Source: Anaerolineae bacterium
GTDB taxonomy: Bacteria > Chloroflexota > Anaerolineae > JAAYZQ01
Direction of reading: 5' to 3'
Length of the DNA stretch: 48,190 nucleotides
Assembly (NCBI GenBank): GCA_016929795.1
Contig: JAFGIA010000445.1
Coordinates: forward strand, 1-48,190
The position numbers and the translations under genes were made by a program. Each line of letters begins with the position of its first letter. The stretch's first letter is position 1. The notes under the pieces are model-generated. The model made no database searches and was not told the DNA's origin. It saw only the letters and a program-made list of their open reading frames with translations. This document shows, piece after piece, positions 8,600 to 16,042 of this stretch.

Positions 8600-8636
8600 G
8601 CCCCATGCCGCCCATCGCGGCGTGGGGCTCTTTTTG
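8600..8636 (+). terminator. Intrinsic terminator after the gcv operon
   Basis: A 12-bp stem (8600-8611 with 8617-8628, one G-T wobble) has a 5-nt loop and is followed by TCTTTTT. It lies 92 bp after gcvPB and directly before the next gene's ribosome site. A weak extended -10 (TGATACACT, 8589-8597) just upstream raises the alternative that the hairpin is in the leader of the downstream gene. Confidence 0.75.
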
Positions 8637-8651
8637 TCGTAGGAGAGGCGA

Positions 8652-9980
8652 ATGAGACGCAGACGAACCGTTCTCTGGTTGGCAGGGGCTCTGGTGTTTG
8701 CCGCCGCCTCCCTCGCCGCCGTGGGCTCGATCTGGCCCGAGTCGTGGGTTGGGCAGCTCCTATCGGGCGCGGGAGTGCACCTCGAGCAGGAGCCCGACGT
8801 GTTCCCGGCCGAGCACGTCGTCCCTGCCGGCGTGGCGCTCGACATGCAGTCCCTGGACAGCGAGCAGCCGGGCACAACCGTGACGTTCCACGGACTGTTG
8901 AGTGGCTGGTGCACAGTGTATGGCACCGATCCCGCTCACCCTGACGGAACAGAGTACTATGCGGGCACGCTGCGCATCGAAATCGAGAGTCAGGAATACG
9001 CCAGCTACTGCATCGACCTGGCCCGCACGCTCGAGACGGGCGATTCCTACCAGGCCAGGATACGCGTGCCTGCCGGCGACGAACTGTGCCCCGTCTACTG
9101 GATCCTCGACACCTATCACTACGAACAGCCTGGCGCCGGCCTGAACAGCCGCGAAGAGGGCGCGGCGATCCAGGTGGCGATCTGGCACTATCTTGACGGG
9201 TTCCAACCCGGCTGGGATTCCGGCTGTTGGTGCTACAAGCAGGCCGTCTACGATAGAGCCGTAGAGATCATCGAGGCTGCGCGCGGTCAGTGCACAGCCC
9301 TCCCCGACACCCTGTCGCTCGCCGCCACCGCCACGACTGCCCCGCTGGGCGCGGCGATCGACCTGGTCGCCACCCTCACCGATTCCGCCGGGCAGCCGCT
9401 GGCGGACAGGCAGGTAGTGTTTAGCACCGAGATTGGCGAGCTGGTTCAGGCAGCCGGCCCGAGCGATGCGCAAGGACAGGTCAGGGGCCAGGTTCGATCA
9501 GACACCGCCGGCCTGGGGCGCGTGACCGCGCTGGCGCGCGGCAACTTTGCGTTCGGCGCCGTGGTGCCCCTTGACTTCTCCAGGCAGCCCCTGTTGATCC
9601 AGAATCCAACGTCATATTATCTGACCGACGGGCAGACCCTGACCTGGGTTGAAGCATCACTCGACGTGGAGGTCGAGTCCTTCGCCGCGGCCCTGATCGG
9701 GCACGCCACACAGGTGCAGTGGCGGACGACGCGCGAGGTGGCGGTGAGTGGCTTCAACCTCTACCACAGGACAGATACATCGAGCAGTTGGACCAGACTG
9801 AACGAGACACCGATTGCCAGCCGGGGCCAAGACGGCGGAGAGTACGAATGGGTGCACGCCGAGATCAACCCGGCGGCCGAGCATTTTTACCTGCTTGAGG
9901 CCGCAAGTCCTGCAGCAGGCAAGCAGTTTGGGCCGGTGTTGGCCGCGCACAGGATATTCTTGCCCCTCTGCGCGCGCTGA
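8652..9980 (+). CDS. Secreted thioester-domain protein with Ig-like domain and [FY]LPL tail
   Basis: A 442-residue exported protein. The signal peptide or anchor is MRRRRTVLWLAGALVFAAAS. Residues about 75-215 resemble a thioester (TQXA-type) domain: Cys120 in YCIDLA and Gln174 in AAIQVAIW occupy the positions that form the Cys-Gln bond in Gram-positive adhesins. Residues about 220-320 look like an invasin-type Big_1 Ig domain (TLTDSAGQPLADRQVVFSTEIGELV begins there). A fibronectin-like stretch follows (VQWRTTREVAVSGFNLYHR), and the protein ends HRIFLPLCAR, a tail style common in Chloroflexota secreted proteins. A good ribosome site (AGGAGAGGCGA) fixes the ATG. I infer a covalent surface adhesin or matrix protein. 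Confidence 0.8.
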   Translation: MRRRRTVLWLAGALVFAAASLAAVGSIWPESWVGQLLSGAGVHLEQEPDVFPAEHVVPAGVALDMQSLDSEQPGTTVTFHGLLSGWCTVYGTDPAHPDGTEYYAGTLRIEIESQEYASYCIDLARTLETGDSYQARIRVPAGDELCPVYWILDTYHYEQPGAGLNSREEGAAIQVAIWHYLDGFQPGWDSGCWCYKQAVYDRAVEIIEAARGQCTALPDTLSLAATATTAPLGAAIDLVATLTDSAGQPLADRQVVFSTEIGELVQAAGPSDAQGQVRGQVRSDTAGLGRVTALARGNFAFGAVVPLDFSRQPLLIQNPTSYYLTDGQTLTWVEASLDVEVESFAAALIGHATQVQWRTTREVAVSGFNLYHRTDTSSSWTRLNETPIASRGQDGGEYEWVHAEINPAAEHFYLLEAASPAAGKQFGPVLAAHRIFLPLCAR

Positions 9981-10016
9981 TGCGGGAAGAATAGGAGGCT
10001 ATCCAGCCTTGTAGGA

Positions 10017-10072
10017 GCGGGGTCACCCCGCCCAACACCCCATCCTTCCAATCCTCCAATCTTCCAATCTTG
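10017..10072. repeat. Short intergenic repeats: GC hairpin plus TTCCAATC tandem units
   Basis: GCGGGGT and ACCCCGC (10017-10031) form a palindrome around one C. Next, 10043-10072 holds imperfect tandem units of the form CTTCCAATC. The latter are the same unit as in the 5033-5077 inverted repeat, read on the other strand. The gap 9981-10118 otherwise holds only the promoter-like sequence for the next gene. Confidence 0.6.
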
Positions 10073-10084
10073 GCACTTTTCCTG

Positions 10085-10090
10085 TATAAT
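10085..10090 (+). promoter_or_regulatory. -10 box for the zinc-ribbon gene
   Basis: TATAAT is a perfect -10 hexamer 28 bp before the ATG at 10119. The sequence 17 bp upstream (TTCCAA, 10062-10067) is a poor -35 and belongs to the repeat tract, so the promoter is only partly convincing. Confidence 0.45.
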
Positions 10091-10118
10091 AAGACCGGAT
10101 GCGATAGGAGAAGCCAAG

Positions 10119-10340
10119 ATGGACTGCCCAAATTGCGGTGTGTACAATCCAGAGGATCGCACGGTCTGCTGGCGGTGTGACCAGGAGTTGCCCAGGCCGA
10201 AAGAGACCAAGAAGCAACAAAAAGACCCGGCAGCACTCCAGCGCAGGATGTGGATCCTGGTGGCGGTAGCCGTGATCCTGTGGCTCCTGCTCACATGGGT
10301 GGTGATGCCGCTCTTTTTCGGTGGGGCCTCGGCGCCCTGA
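10119..10340 (+). CDS. Small zinc-ribbon membrane protein
   Basis: A 73-residue protein with an N-terminal zinc ribbon (MDCPNCG, then CWRCDQE, two CX2C knuckles about 14 residues apart), a charged Lys-rich linker, and one C-terminal membrane helix (WILVAVAVILWLLLTWVVM). The ATG has a well-spaced TAGGAG site. The layout places the zinc ribbon on one face of the membrane with a single anchor. Such proteins are common in Chloroflexota and of unknown function. It converges on ilvD, 34 bp away. Confidence 0.8.
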   Translation: MDCPNCGVYNPEDRTVCWRCDQELPRPKETKKQQKDPAALQRRMWILVAVAVILWLLLTWVVMPLFFGGASAP

Positions 10341-10374
10341 GAGGGGGGGCGAAAAACGGCCCCATCCGCGCACT

Positions 10375-12045
10375 CTAGAGATCGTGCCGGATGATTGCCC
10401 CTTTATCGGCCGATTCGGCCAGCCGCGCGTACAACGCCAAATAGCCCCTCTCAAATTTGGGCGCCGGCCGCTGCCAGCCAGCCAGCCGGGCCTGGATCTC
10501 GGCGTCTGAAAGGTGCAGGTCCAGCCTCCGGTTCGGGATATCCACCGTGATCAGGTCACCGTCTCGCACAATGGCCAACGGCCCCCCTTCAGCCGCCTCC
10601 GGTGAAATGTGTCCTACAAAACAGCCGCTGTTTGTTCCAGAAAAGCGGCCATCGGTCACCAGCGCCGTCTTGAGGGCCAGTCCGCGTCCATAGAGGAGCT
10701 TCATTGCAATGTACATCTCGCGCATGCCGGGGCCGCCCTTCGGCCCTTCGTAGCGAATGACGACCACCTCCCCTTCGCCCACCTCTCCCTTCAGGATCGC
10801 CTCGTTCGCGGCTTCTTCGGCGTCAAAGCAGTGTGCCCTGCCCGTAAAGGTATGCATTTCAGGCTTGATGGCTGCGGGCTTGGTGATCGCCGAATTGGGG
10901 GCCAGGTTGCCCCACAGCACCGCCAGTCCACCGCCCCGTGCCCACGGTTCCTCGCAGCTCCTGATGATCCGCCTGTCGCGGGCCACCGCCCCGCGCACAT
11001 TCTCTGCCACCGTTTTGCCTGTCACAGTCAGCGCATCTCCATGCAACAGAGCAAGGATCTCGTGCATCACTGCCGGCACACCCCCTGCCGCGTCGAAATC
11101 AGGGACATTGGGTGCTGCGGCCGGGTTCACCCGCGCGATGTGCGGCGTTGTCCTGCTCATCTCTTCAAAGTCTTGCATCGTCAGCCCGACGCCTGCCTCA
11201 TAGGCCACCGCCAGCAGGTGGAGGACCGCGTTCGTCGAGCCCCCGATCGCGGCGTTCACGCGCACGGCATTCTCCACTGCCTTCCGGGTGATGACGTCAC
11301 GCGCCACCAGCCCCTGGTGCACCATCTCCACGATCCGCCGCCCCGACTCCTGGGCAACGCGCAGCCGGTCCGCCCTTGTGGCCGGGATCGTCGCGCTCCC
11401 GGGCAGGCTCATGCCCAGGGCTTCGGCCAGGCAGCACATCGTATTTGCTGTCCCCAGGAACGAGCACGATCCACACGTCGGGGCGGCGCAATCTTCCAGG
11501 CGATCGTAGGTCTCCCGGTCGAGCGTCCCCGTCTGGAGCATAGCCAGCCCTTCGGTGAGCGAGGTCGTGTCGGCGGCGCGGCCATCGAACGCGCAGCCCC
11601 CCTCCGCCGGCCCCCCGACCACCAGGATCGCCGGAACATCGAGGCGCGCCGCTGCCATCAGCATCCCCGGCACAATCTTGTCGCACGACCCGAGCAGCAC
11701 CACTGCATCCAGCCGGTGCGCCTCGACCATCGTCTCTACGTCGTTGGCGATCAGCTCCCGACTGGGCAGAATAAAATGCATCCCCGCGTGCCCGTTGGCG
11801 ATCCCATCACACGCCGCAATCAGGCCAAACTCCACCGGCGTCCCCCCCGCCTGGGCGATGCCCTGTCGCACGTAATCCGATACGAGCCCCAGGTTGTAAT
11901 GCCCCGGCACCACCCGGTTCCACGAATTGGCCACCCCAATCAGCGGCCTGGACAGGTCATAATCACTATAGCCCATCGACTTGAACAAGGCCCGTTGCAT
12001 GGACCACTCGGGCCTTGACAGGATATCCACGCTGCGCCACGTCAT
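10375..12045 (-). CDS. ilvD: Dihydroxy-acid dehydratase
   Basis: Catalyses the dehydration of 2,3-dihydroxy-3-methyl acids to 2-oxo acids in valine, leucine and isoleucine synthesis; an Fe-S enzyme of the cytosol. At 556 residues it has family length. Signatures include GVANSWNRVVPGH, ACDGIANGHAGMHFILPSRELIANDVE, GSCDKIVPGMLMAAARL and CGSCSFLGTANTMCCLAEALGMSLPG. The first cluster-ligand position is PGH as in the E. coli-type enzymes, so this is not a defect. An AAGGAG site sits eight bases before the ATG. Other ilv/leu genes are absent here. A sugar-acid dehydratase relative is possible but less likely. Confidence 0.92.
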   Translation of the reverse strand: MTWRSVDILSRPEWSMQRALFKSMGYSDYDLSRPLIGVANSWNRVVPGHYNLGLVSDYVRQGIAQAGGTPVEFGLIAACDGIANGHAGMHFILPSRELIANDVETMVEAHRLDAVVLLGSCDKIVPGMLMAAARLDVPAILVVGGPAEGGCAFDGRAADTTSLTEGLAMLQTGTLDRETYDRLEDCAAPTCGSCSFLGTANTMCCLAEALGMSLPGSATIPATRADRLRVAQESGRRIVEMVHQGLVARDVITRKAVENAVRVNAAIGGSTNAVLHLLAVAYEAGVGLTMQDFEEMSRTTPHIARVNPAAAPNVPDFDAAGGVPAVMHEILALLHGDALTVTGKTVAENVRGAVARDRRIIRSCEEPWARGGGLAVLWGNLAPNSAITKPAAIKPEMHTFTGRAHCFDAEEAANEAILKGEVGEGEVVVIRYEGPKGGPGMREMYIAMKLLYGRGLALKTALVTDGRFSGTNSGCFVGHISPEAAEGGPLAIVRDGDLITVDIPNRRLDLHLSDAEIQARLAGWQRPAPKFERGYLALYARLAESADKGAIIRHDL

Positions 12046-12083
12046 TGTCTCTGCTCCTTCTGCGGATTCGTCGTGACAATCAT

Positions 12084-12151
12084 CTCAATAAAGAGGGGAA
12101 AAGTTGGGGTGTGTGCGGTACCCGCACACACCCCAACCCCCGGTTATTGAG
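12084..12151 (-). terminator. Large hairpin terminator after the DAO-family gene
   Basis: A perfect 16-bp stem (12103-12118 with 12122-12137, 3-nt loop) lies inside an outer inverted repeat CTCAATAA/TTATTGAG (12084-12091 and 12144-12151). On the minus strand the stem is followed by TTTTCCCCTCTTTATT, so it can end transcription of the gene whose stop is at 12159. Its fully symmetrical build also suggests a small repeat element. Confidence 0.6.
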
Positions 12152-12158
12152 CAGATAC

Positions 12159-13298
12159 TTACAAACCATCCATGGCGTTCAGGAAGCGGGTGACGAGGAA
12201 GGGTGTTGGGTCGAGCGAAGTCGGCTCGCCGTCCACAATCCATTCCGACAGCAGCAGCCCGCCGCCGGGCGCGTGCATGATGCCGTGACCACCCCAGCCA
12301 CAGTCGTTGAAAAAGCCGGCCAGGTGGGGCACCGGCCCCAGGATCGGATCGTCGTCGGGCGTGAGTGGCCGCAGGCCAGCCCAGCCCGACTTGACCCCCG
12401 CCTCCTCGAGCGCGGGCGCGCGGTGCAGCGACTGCTCGATCACTGCCTCCAGAAACCCCCAATCCACCTGCGGGTCCTCCTCGTCGCTCTCCACCGAGCC
12501 CATGCCGATGATCAGCCCTGGCCCCTCGCGGCGCATGTACCACGGCGGCTCCACCTGGTAAGTAAAGGGGATCGACGCCGCATAGGCGCGCACCGGGCCA
12601 GTACAGAAAATATGCCGCTTCCTGTTCGAGATCGGCAGATCCAGGCCCACCCAGGCGGCCACCTGGCGCGCGCCAAAGCCGGCAGCGTTCACAACGCACC
12701 CTGTCGCGATGGTGCCCGCCGTCGTGCGCACACCACAGACACGGCCACCGGTCACCTCGAGGCCGACAGCACGCACCCCCTCGACAAGAGACACCCCCTG
12801 CCGCCGCGCATAGGCCGCGTAGGCCATCATGATCGAGTGCGGATCGATCCCACCCTCGCGTGCATTATACAGCCCCACCTCGATATCCGACAGGTTGAGG
12901 CCAGGCGTGAGGCGGTCGATGTCGTCGGGCACCAGCAACGCACTGTCGACGCCCATCTGCCGCAGCAGCGCGTGGCGCCGGCGCAGGGTAGGCGCCTCGC
13001 ATGGCCCGGCGAGGACCAGGCAGCCGATCGGCTCGTAACCCGGCTCGGCGCCCACCTCCCCTTCAAAGCGCATCCATGCATGGAACGACAGGTCGACGAG
13101 AGGCAGGCACTTTTCCGAGACGAACGGGTAGCCGACGATCGCGGCCGACCGGCCCGACGACCCGCTGCCCAGCTCCTTCATTTCCAACAGGCACACATCC
13201 GTCACCCCGCGCCGCGCCAGGTGATAGGCCAAACTCAGCCCCTGGATGCCCCCGCCAATGATCACGACATCTGCCGACGACAATCGATCCTGGCTCAA
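12159..13298 (-). CDS. FAD-dependent oxidoreductase, DAO family
   Basis: A 379-residue flavoprotein of the D-amino acid/glycine/sarcosine oxidase family. The N-terminal dinucleotide motif is DVVIIGGGIQGLSLAYHLARRG, followed by SGRSAAIVG, and a second FAD-contacting stretch is GCVVNAAGFGARQVA. The C-terminal GWGGHGIMHAPGGG is typical. The TTG at 13298 is chosen because GGAGG lies seven bases upstream. The substrate cannot be told; amine or amino acid oxidation or a dehydrogenase role are likely. It precedes ilvD on the same strand, but a terminator-like hairpin separates them, so the two are probably independent. Confidence 0.85.
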   Translation of the reverse strand: MSQDRLSSADVVIIGGGIQGLSLAYHLARRGVTDVCLLEMKELGSGSSGRSAAIVGYPFVSEKCLPLVDLSFHAWMRFEGEVGAEPGYEPIGCLVLAGPCEAPTLRRRHALLRQMGVDSALLVPDDIDRLTPGLNLSDIEVGLYNAREGGIDPHSIMMAYAAYARRQGVSLVEGVRAVGLEVTGGRVCGVRTTAGTIATGCVVNAAGFGARQVAAWVGLDLPISNRKRHIFCTGPVRAYAASIPFTYQVEPPWYMRREGPGLIIGMGSVESDEEDPQVDWGFLEAVIEQSLHRAPALEEAGVKSGWAGLRPLTPDDDPILGPVPHLAGFFNDCGWGGHGIMHAPGGGLLLSEWIVDGEPTSLDPTPFLVTRFLNAMDGL

Positions 13299-13334
13299 AG
13301 CTTTGCCTCCACTCCGCTACATCGTGCTATCTTG

Positions 13335-13363
13335 ATTATACCACGAGGCGAGTACCATAGCAA
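13335..13363 (-). promoter_or_regulatory. Promoter for the DAO-family gene
   Basis: On the minus strand, TTGCTA (13363-13358) is followed by a 17-bp spacer and a perfect TATAAT (13340-13335). The leader would be about 30 nt and contains the GGAGG used by the TTG start at 13298. Confidence 0.65.
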
Positions 13364-13386
13364 AGAGAGGCCTGAAGAGACAAAAG

Positions 13387-13508
13387 CGGTGCATCCCACT
13401 TGTGTAGGGTGTGTCAGCCCGATTTATCGGGCGCTGCTCCGTAGACGGGGCACTTCATGCCCCGTCGTTCGTGCGGCCACGATGTCCCTACAAACAAGGG
13501 ATGCACCG
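13387..13508. mobile_element. 122-bp MITE-like element with target-site duplication
   Basis: The ends CGGTGCATCCC (13387-13397) and GGGATGCACCG (13498-13508) are perfect 11-bp inverted repeats, and similarity continues inward to TGTAGGG/CCCTACA (13403-13409 and 13486-13492). The flanks carry the direct repeat AGACAAAAG (13378-13386 and 13509-13517), a 9-bp target duplication (10 bp if the neighbouring G is counted). Inside are two hairpins, GCCCGA/TCGGGC (13417-13432) and GACGGGGCA/TGCCCCGTC (13444-13466). There is no transposase, so it would need one in trans; 9-10 bp duplications occur with IS1- and IS4-type elements. Confidence 0.8.
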
Positions 13509-13524
13509 AGACAAAAGGGTGTTC

Positions 13525-13553
13525 TTGCAGCCAGGTAGCTTTTGGAGTAGAAT
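13525..13553 (+). promoter_or_regulatory. Probable promoter for the debranching enzyme gene
   Basis: TTGCAG (13525-13530), a 17-bp spacer and TAGAAT (13548-13553, five of six matches) lie 17 bp right of the MITE's right end. The -35 is weak. The leader to the ATG at 13589 is about 30 nt. Confidence 0.45.
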
Positions 13554-13588
13554 GAGCCAGGGATCATCTCCTGCCAGAGGTAGGCACA

Positions 13589-15604
13589 ATGCTTGATTTT
13601 GAGCGCGATCTCGGTTCGGATCTGCACTTCTCAGCCAGCCGTGAATGGCTGGTAACGAACGGCATCGGTGGCTATGCGTGCGGCACGCTCTCGGGCGTGC
13701 TGACCCGCCACTACCACGGGCTCCTCGTCGCCGCACTCCAGCCCCCCGTGGGACGAACCCTGCTGCTGACCAAGCTCGACGAAACAGCCATCTACCGGGA
13801 TCAGGCCTACGACCTCTACGCCAACCGCTGGGCAGAGGACGAGATAGCCCCACGCGGGTTCGTCCACCTGGAGCGCTTTCACCTCGATGGCACAACGCCC
13901 GTGTGGACCTACGCCATGTCGGATGCGCTGCTCGAAAAGCGCGTCTGGATGCAACCCGGCAGCAACACCACGTACGTTCATTATCACCTGCCGCGTGCCG
14001 GTGCTCCCGTCACACTGACACTGCGGGTGATCGTGAATCACCGAGATCACCACCAGAGCACGCGATCGTGCGCCGGGATGCCGACCCTTTCTGTTGAACC
14101 GGTGCGTCGAGGGCTGCGCATCCGGGCTGGGGCCGGCACGCCCCCCCTCTTTTTGCTGAGCGCAGACGCCAGAGCGACGTTGCGCCACGAGTGGCGCCCC
14201 AACTTTTACCTGAGCTTGGAAGCGTACCGCGGCATCGACCCGCTCGACGACAACCTGTACGCCGGCTTTTTCGAAACCACGCTCCAGCCTGGCGGCTCGG
14301 CGACGATCGTGGCCAGCACCGACGAATCGCCTGCTCTGGATGGCACTGCGGCCTACCGCGCCCGCCAGGAGCACGAGAACGACCTGCGCAGGCGTGCTGT
14401 GCGCCTGCTCGATACAGCGCCATCCGACATGGACCACCTCGTGCTCGCGGCCGACCAATTCATCGTCGATCGACCGCTGCCCCCGGTAGCTGGCAAGGGA
14501 CGCCCCCAGGTGGTACGCGGGCAGTCGGTGATTGCCGGGTATCCCTGGTTCGGCGACTGGGGGCGCGACACAATGATCAGCCTGCCGGGGCTGACCCTGG
14601 CCACAGGCCGGGCGGAGGTCGCTGGCAGCATCCTGCGCACCTTTGCACACCATGTCGACCAGGGAATGCTGCCGAACCGCTTCCCCGACGCCGGGCAGGC
14701 ACCCGAGTACAACACCGTGGACGCGACCCTCTGGTACTTTGAGGCGATCCGCGCCTACTACCAGGCAACAGGCGATCAGGATCTGGTGCGCGAGCTCCTG
14801 CCAGTTTTGCGTGAAATCATCGCTTGGCACCTGCGGGGCACGCGTTACGGCATCGGTGTGGACACAGACGATGGGCTGCTGCGCGCCGGGGAAGAGGGTG
14901 TGCAGCTCACCTGGATGGATGCCAAGGTGGATGACTGGGTCGTCACGCCCAGGATCGGCAAGCCGGTAGAGATCAATGCCCTCTGGTACAACGCCTTGCG
15001 CATCATGGCCGCTCTGGAAGAAATCGTTGGCCAGGCGCCGGGCACCTATGAGTGTATGGCCGCCCGCGTGTTGTTGGGCTTTCAGCGTTTCTGGAACCAC
15101 GCCCGGGGCTATTGTTACGATGTCATCGATGGGCCAGGAGGGGCCGATCCGGCGCTGCGCCCCAACCAGCTCCTCGCCGTGTCGCTGCCGCACAGCGCCT
15201 TGGCACCCGATCGGCAGCGGGCGGTGGTCGATGCCTGCGCGCGGCACCTGCTGGCGTCACATGGGCTGCGCAGCCTGGCGCCCGCCGAGGAGGGCTACAT
15301 CGGGCACTATGGCGGCGACCGCCGCACACGCGATGCGGCCTATCACCAGGGCACGGTGTGGGGCTGGCTGATCGGGCCGTTCGTGCGCGCCCACCTGCGC
15401 GTGTATGGCCAGCCCCAGGCAGCGCGATCCTTCCTCTACCCCCTGCTTCGCCAACTGCGCAGCCACGGGGTCGGCACCCTGAGCGAGATCTTTGACGGCG
15501 ACGCCCCCTTCACACCGCGCGGTTGTTTTGCCCAGGCGTGGACCGTGGCCGAGGTATTGGCCGCGTGGCAGGCGACGATAGATGCGGAGGTGACAGGTGG
15601 CTAG
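13589..15604 (+). CDS. Glycogen debranching enzyme (amylo-alpha-1,6-glucosidase type)
   Basis: A 671-residue enzyme expected to hydrolyse alpha-1,6 branch stubs of glycogen or limit dextrin. The N-terminal domain (REWLVTNGIGGYACGTLSG, LTRHYHGLLVAAL) is typical of the archaeal/bacterial debranching family, and the C-terminal (alpha/alpha)6 domain has GYPWFGDWGRDTMISLPGL, LPNRFPD, YNTVDATLWYFEA and AYHQGTVWGWLIGPFVRAH. Start: ATG with AGAGGTAGG upstream. It overlaps the next gene by 8 bp. No other glycogen gene is present in the window. Confidence 0.93.
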   Translation: MLDFERDLGSDLHFSASREWLVTNGIGGYACGTLSGVLTRHYHGLLVAALQPPVGRTLLLTKLDETAIYRDQAYDLYANRWAEDEIAPRGFVHLERFHLDGTTPVWTYAMSDALLEKRVWMQPGSNTTYVHYHLPRAGAPVTLTLRVIVNHRDHHQSTRSCAGMPTLSVEPVRRGLRIRAGAGTPPLFLLSADARATLRHEWRPNFYLSLEAYRGIDPLDDNLYAGFFETTLQPGGSATIVASTDESPALDGTAAYRARQEHENDLRRRAVRLLDTAPSDMDHLVLAADQFIVDRPLPPVAGKGRPQVVRGQSVIAGYPWFGDWGRDTMISLPGLTLATGRAEVAGSILRTFAHHVDQGMLPNRFPDAGQAPEYNTVDATLWYFEAIRAYYQATGDQDLVRELLPVLREIIAWHLRGTRYGIGVDTDDGLLRAGEEGVQLTWMDAKVDDWVVTPRIGKPVEINALWYNALRIMAALEEIVGQAPGTYECMAARVLLGFQRFWNHARGYCYDVIDGPGGADPALRPNQLLAVSLPHSALAPDRQRAVVDACARHLLASHGLRSLAPAEEGYIGHYGGDRRTRDAAYHQGTVWGWLIGPFVRAHLRVYGQPQAARSFLYPLLRQLRSHGVGTLSEIFDGDAPFTPRGCFAQAWTVAEVLAAWQATIDAEVTGG

Positions 15605-16034
15605 AGTGCACGAGCGACCGGCGGTGACAATCGACGTGGCGGTCGTCGCGCCGCGCGGCGAGGGCTGGCAGGTATTGCTGATACAGCGCGGGCACGCGCC
15701 GTTCGAGGGACAGTGGGCGCTGCCCGGGGGATACGTCGAGCCGATCGAGCCGCTCGAGGCAGCCGCCCGCCGCGAGCTCCAGGAAGAGACGGGCATCGAG
15801 CCCGCACACCTGGAGCAGGTCCACACCTTTGGCGCGCCGGGCCGCGACCCACGCGGGTGGACCATCAGCGTGGCCTACCTGGCGCGGGTGAACGCGGCGG
15901 AGGCTGCCGCGTGGCAGCCGCGCGCGGGCAGCGACGCGGCCGGCATCGGCTGGTTCGACCTGGAGGCGCTGCCGGCGCTGGCCTTCGACCACGCCGAGAT
16001 CTTGGCAACCATTCGCCACAGGCTGGGTTGTTGA
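15597..16034 (+). CDS. NUDIX hydrolase
   Basis: A 145-residue hydrolase of nucleoside diphosphate-linked compounds. The NUDIX box is complete: GGYVEPIEPLEAAARRELQEETGIE. The architecture and LLIQRGHAPFEGQWALPGGY resemble ADP-ribose/ADP-sugar pyrophosphatases. The GTG at 15597 lies within the end of the debranching gene, implying coupled translation; an ADP-sugar substrate would fit glycogen metabolism, but this is inference. It ends 8 bp from the convergent membrane protein gene. Confidence 0.9.
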   Translation: MARVHERPAVTIDVAVVAPRGEGWQVLLIQRGHAPFEGQWALPGGYVEPIEPLEAAARRELQEETGIEPAHLEQVHTFGAPGRDPRGWTISVAYLARVNAAEAAAWQPRAGSDAAGIGWFDLEALPALAFDHAEILATIRHRLGC

Positions 16035-16042
16035 TCCGGCGG

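Noticed and set aside
10609..12018. A 469-codon plus-strand reading frame opposite ilvD
   Set aside because: ilvD on the minus strand is complete and well conserved; this frame is Arg/His/Pro-rich noise.
10375..12045. Apparent loss of the first Fe-S cysteine in IlvD (PGH in place of PCN)
   Set aside because: E. coli-type dihydroxy-acid dehydratases have PGH at this site, so it is normal for the subfamily.
13631..15247. A 538-codon minus-strand reading frame opposite the debranching enzyme
   Set aside because: The plus-strand gene has unmistakable family motifs throughout; the minus frame has none.
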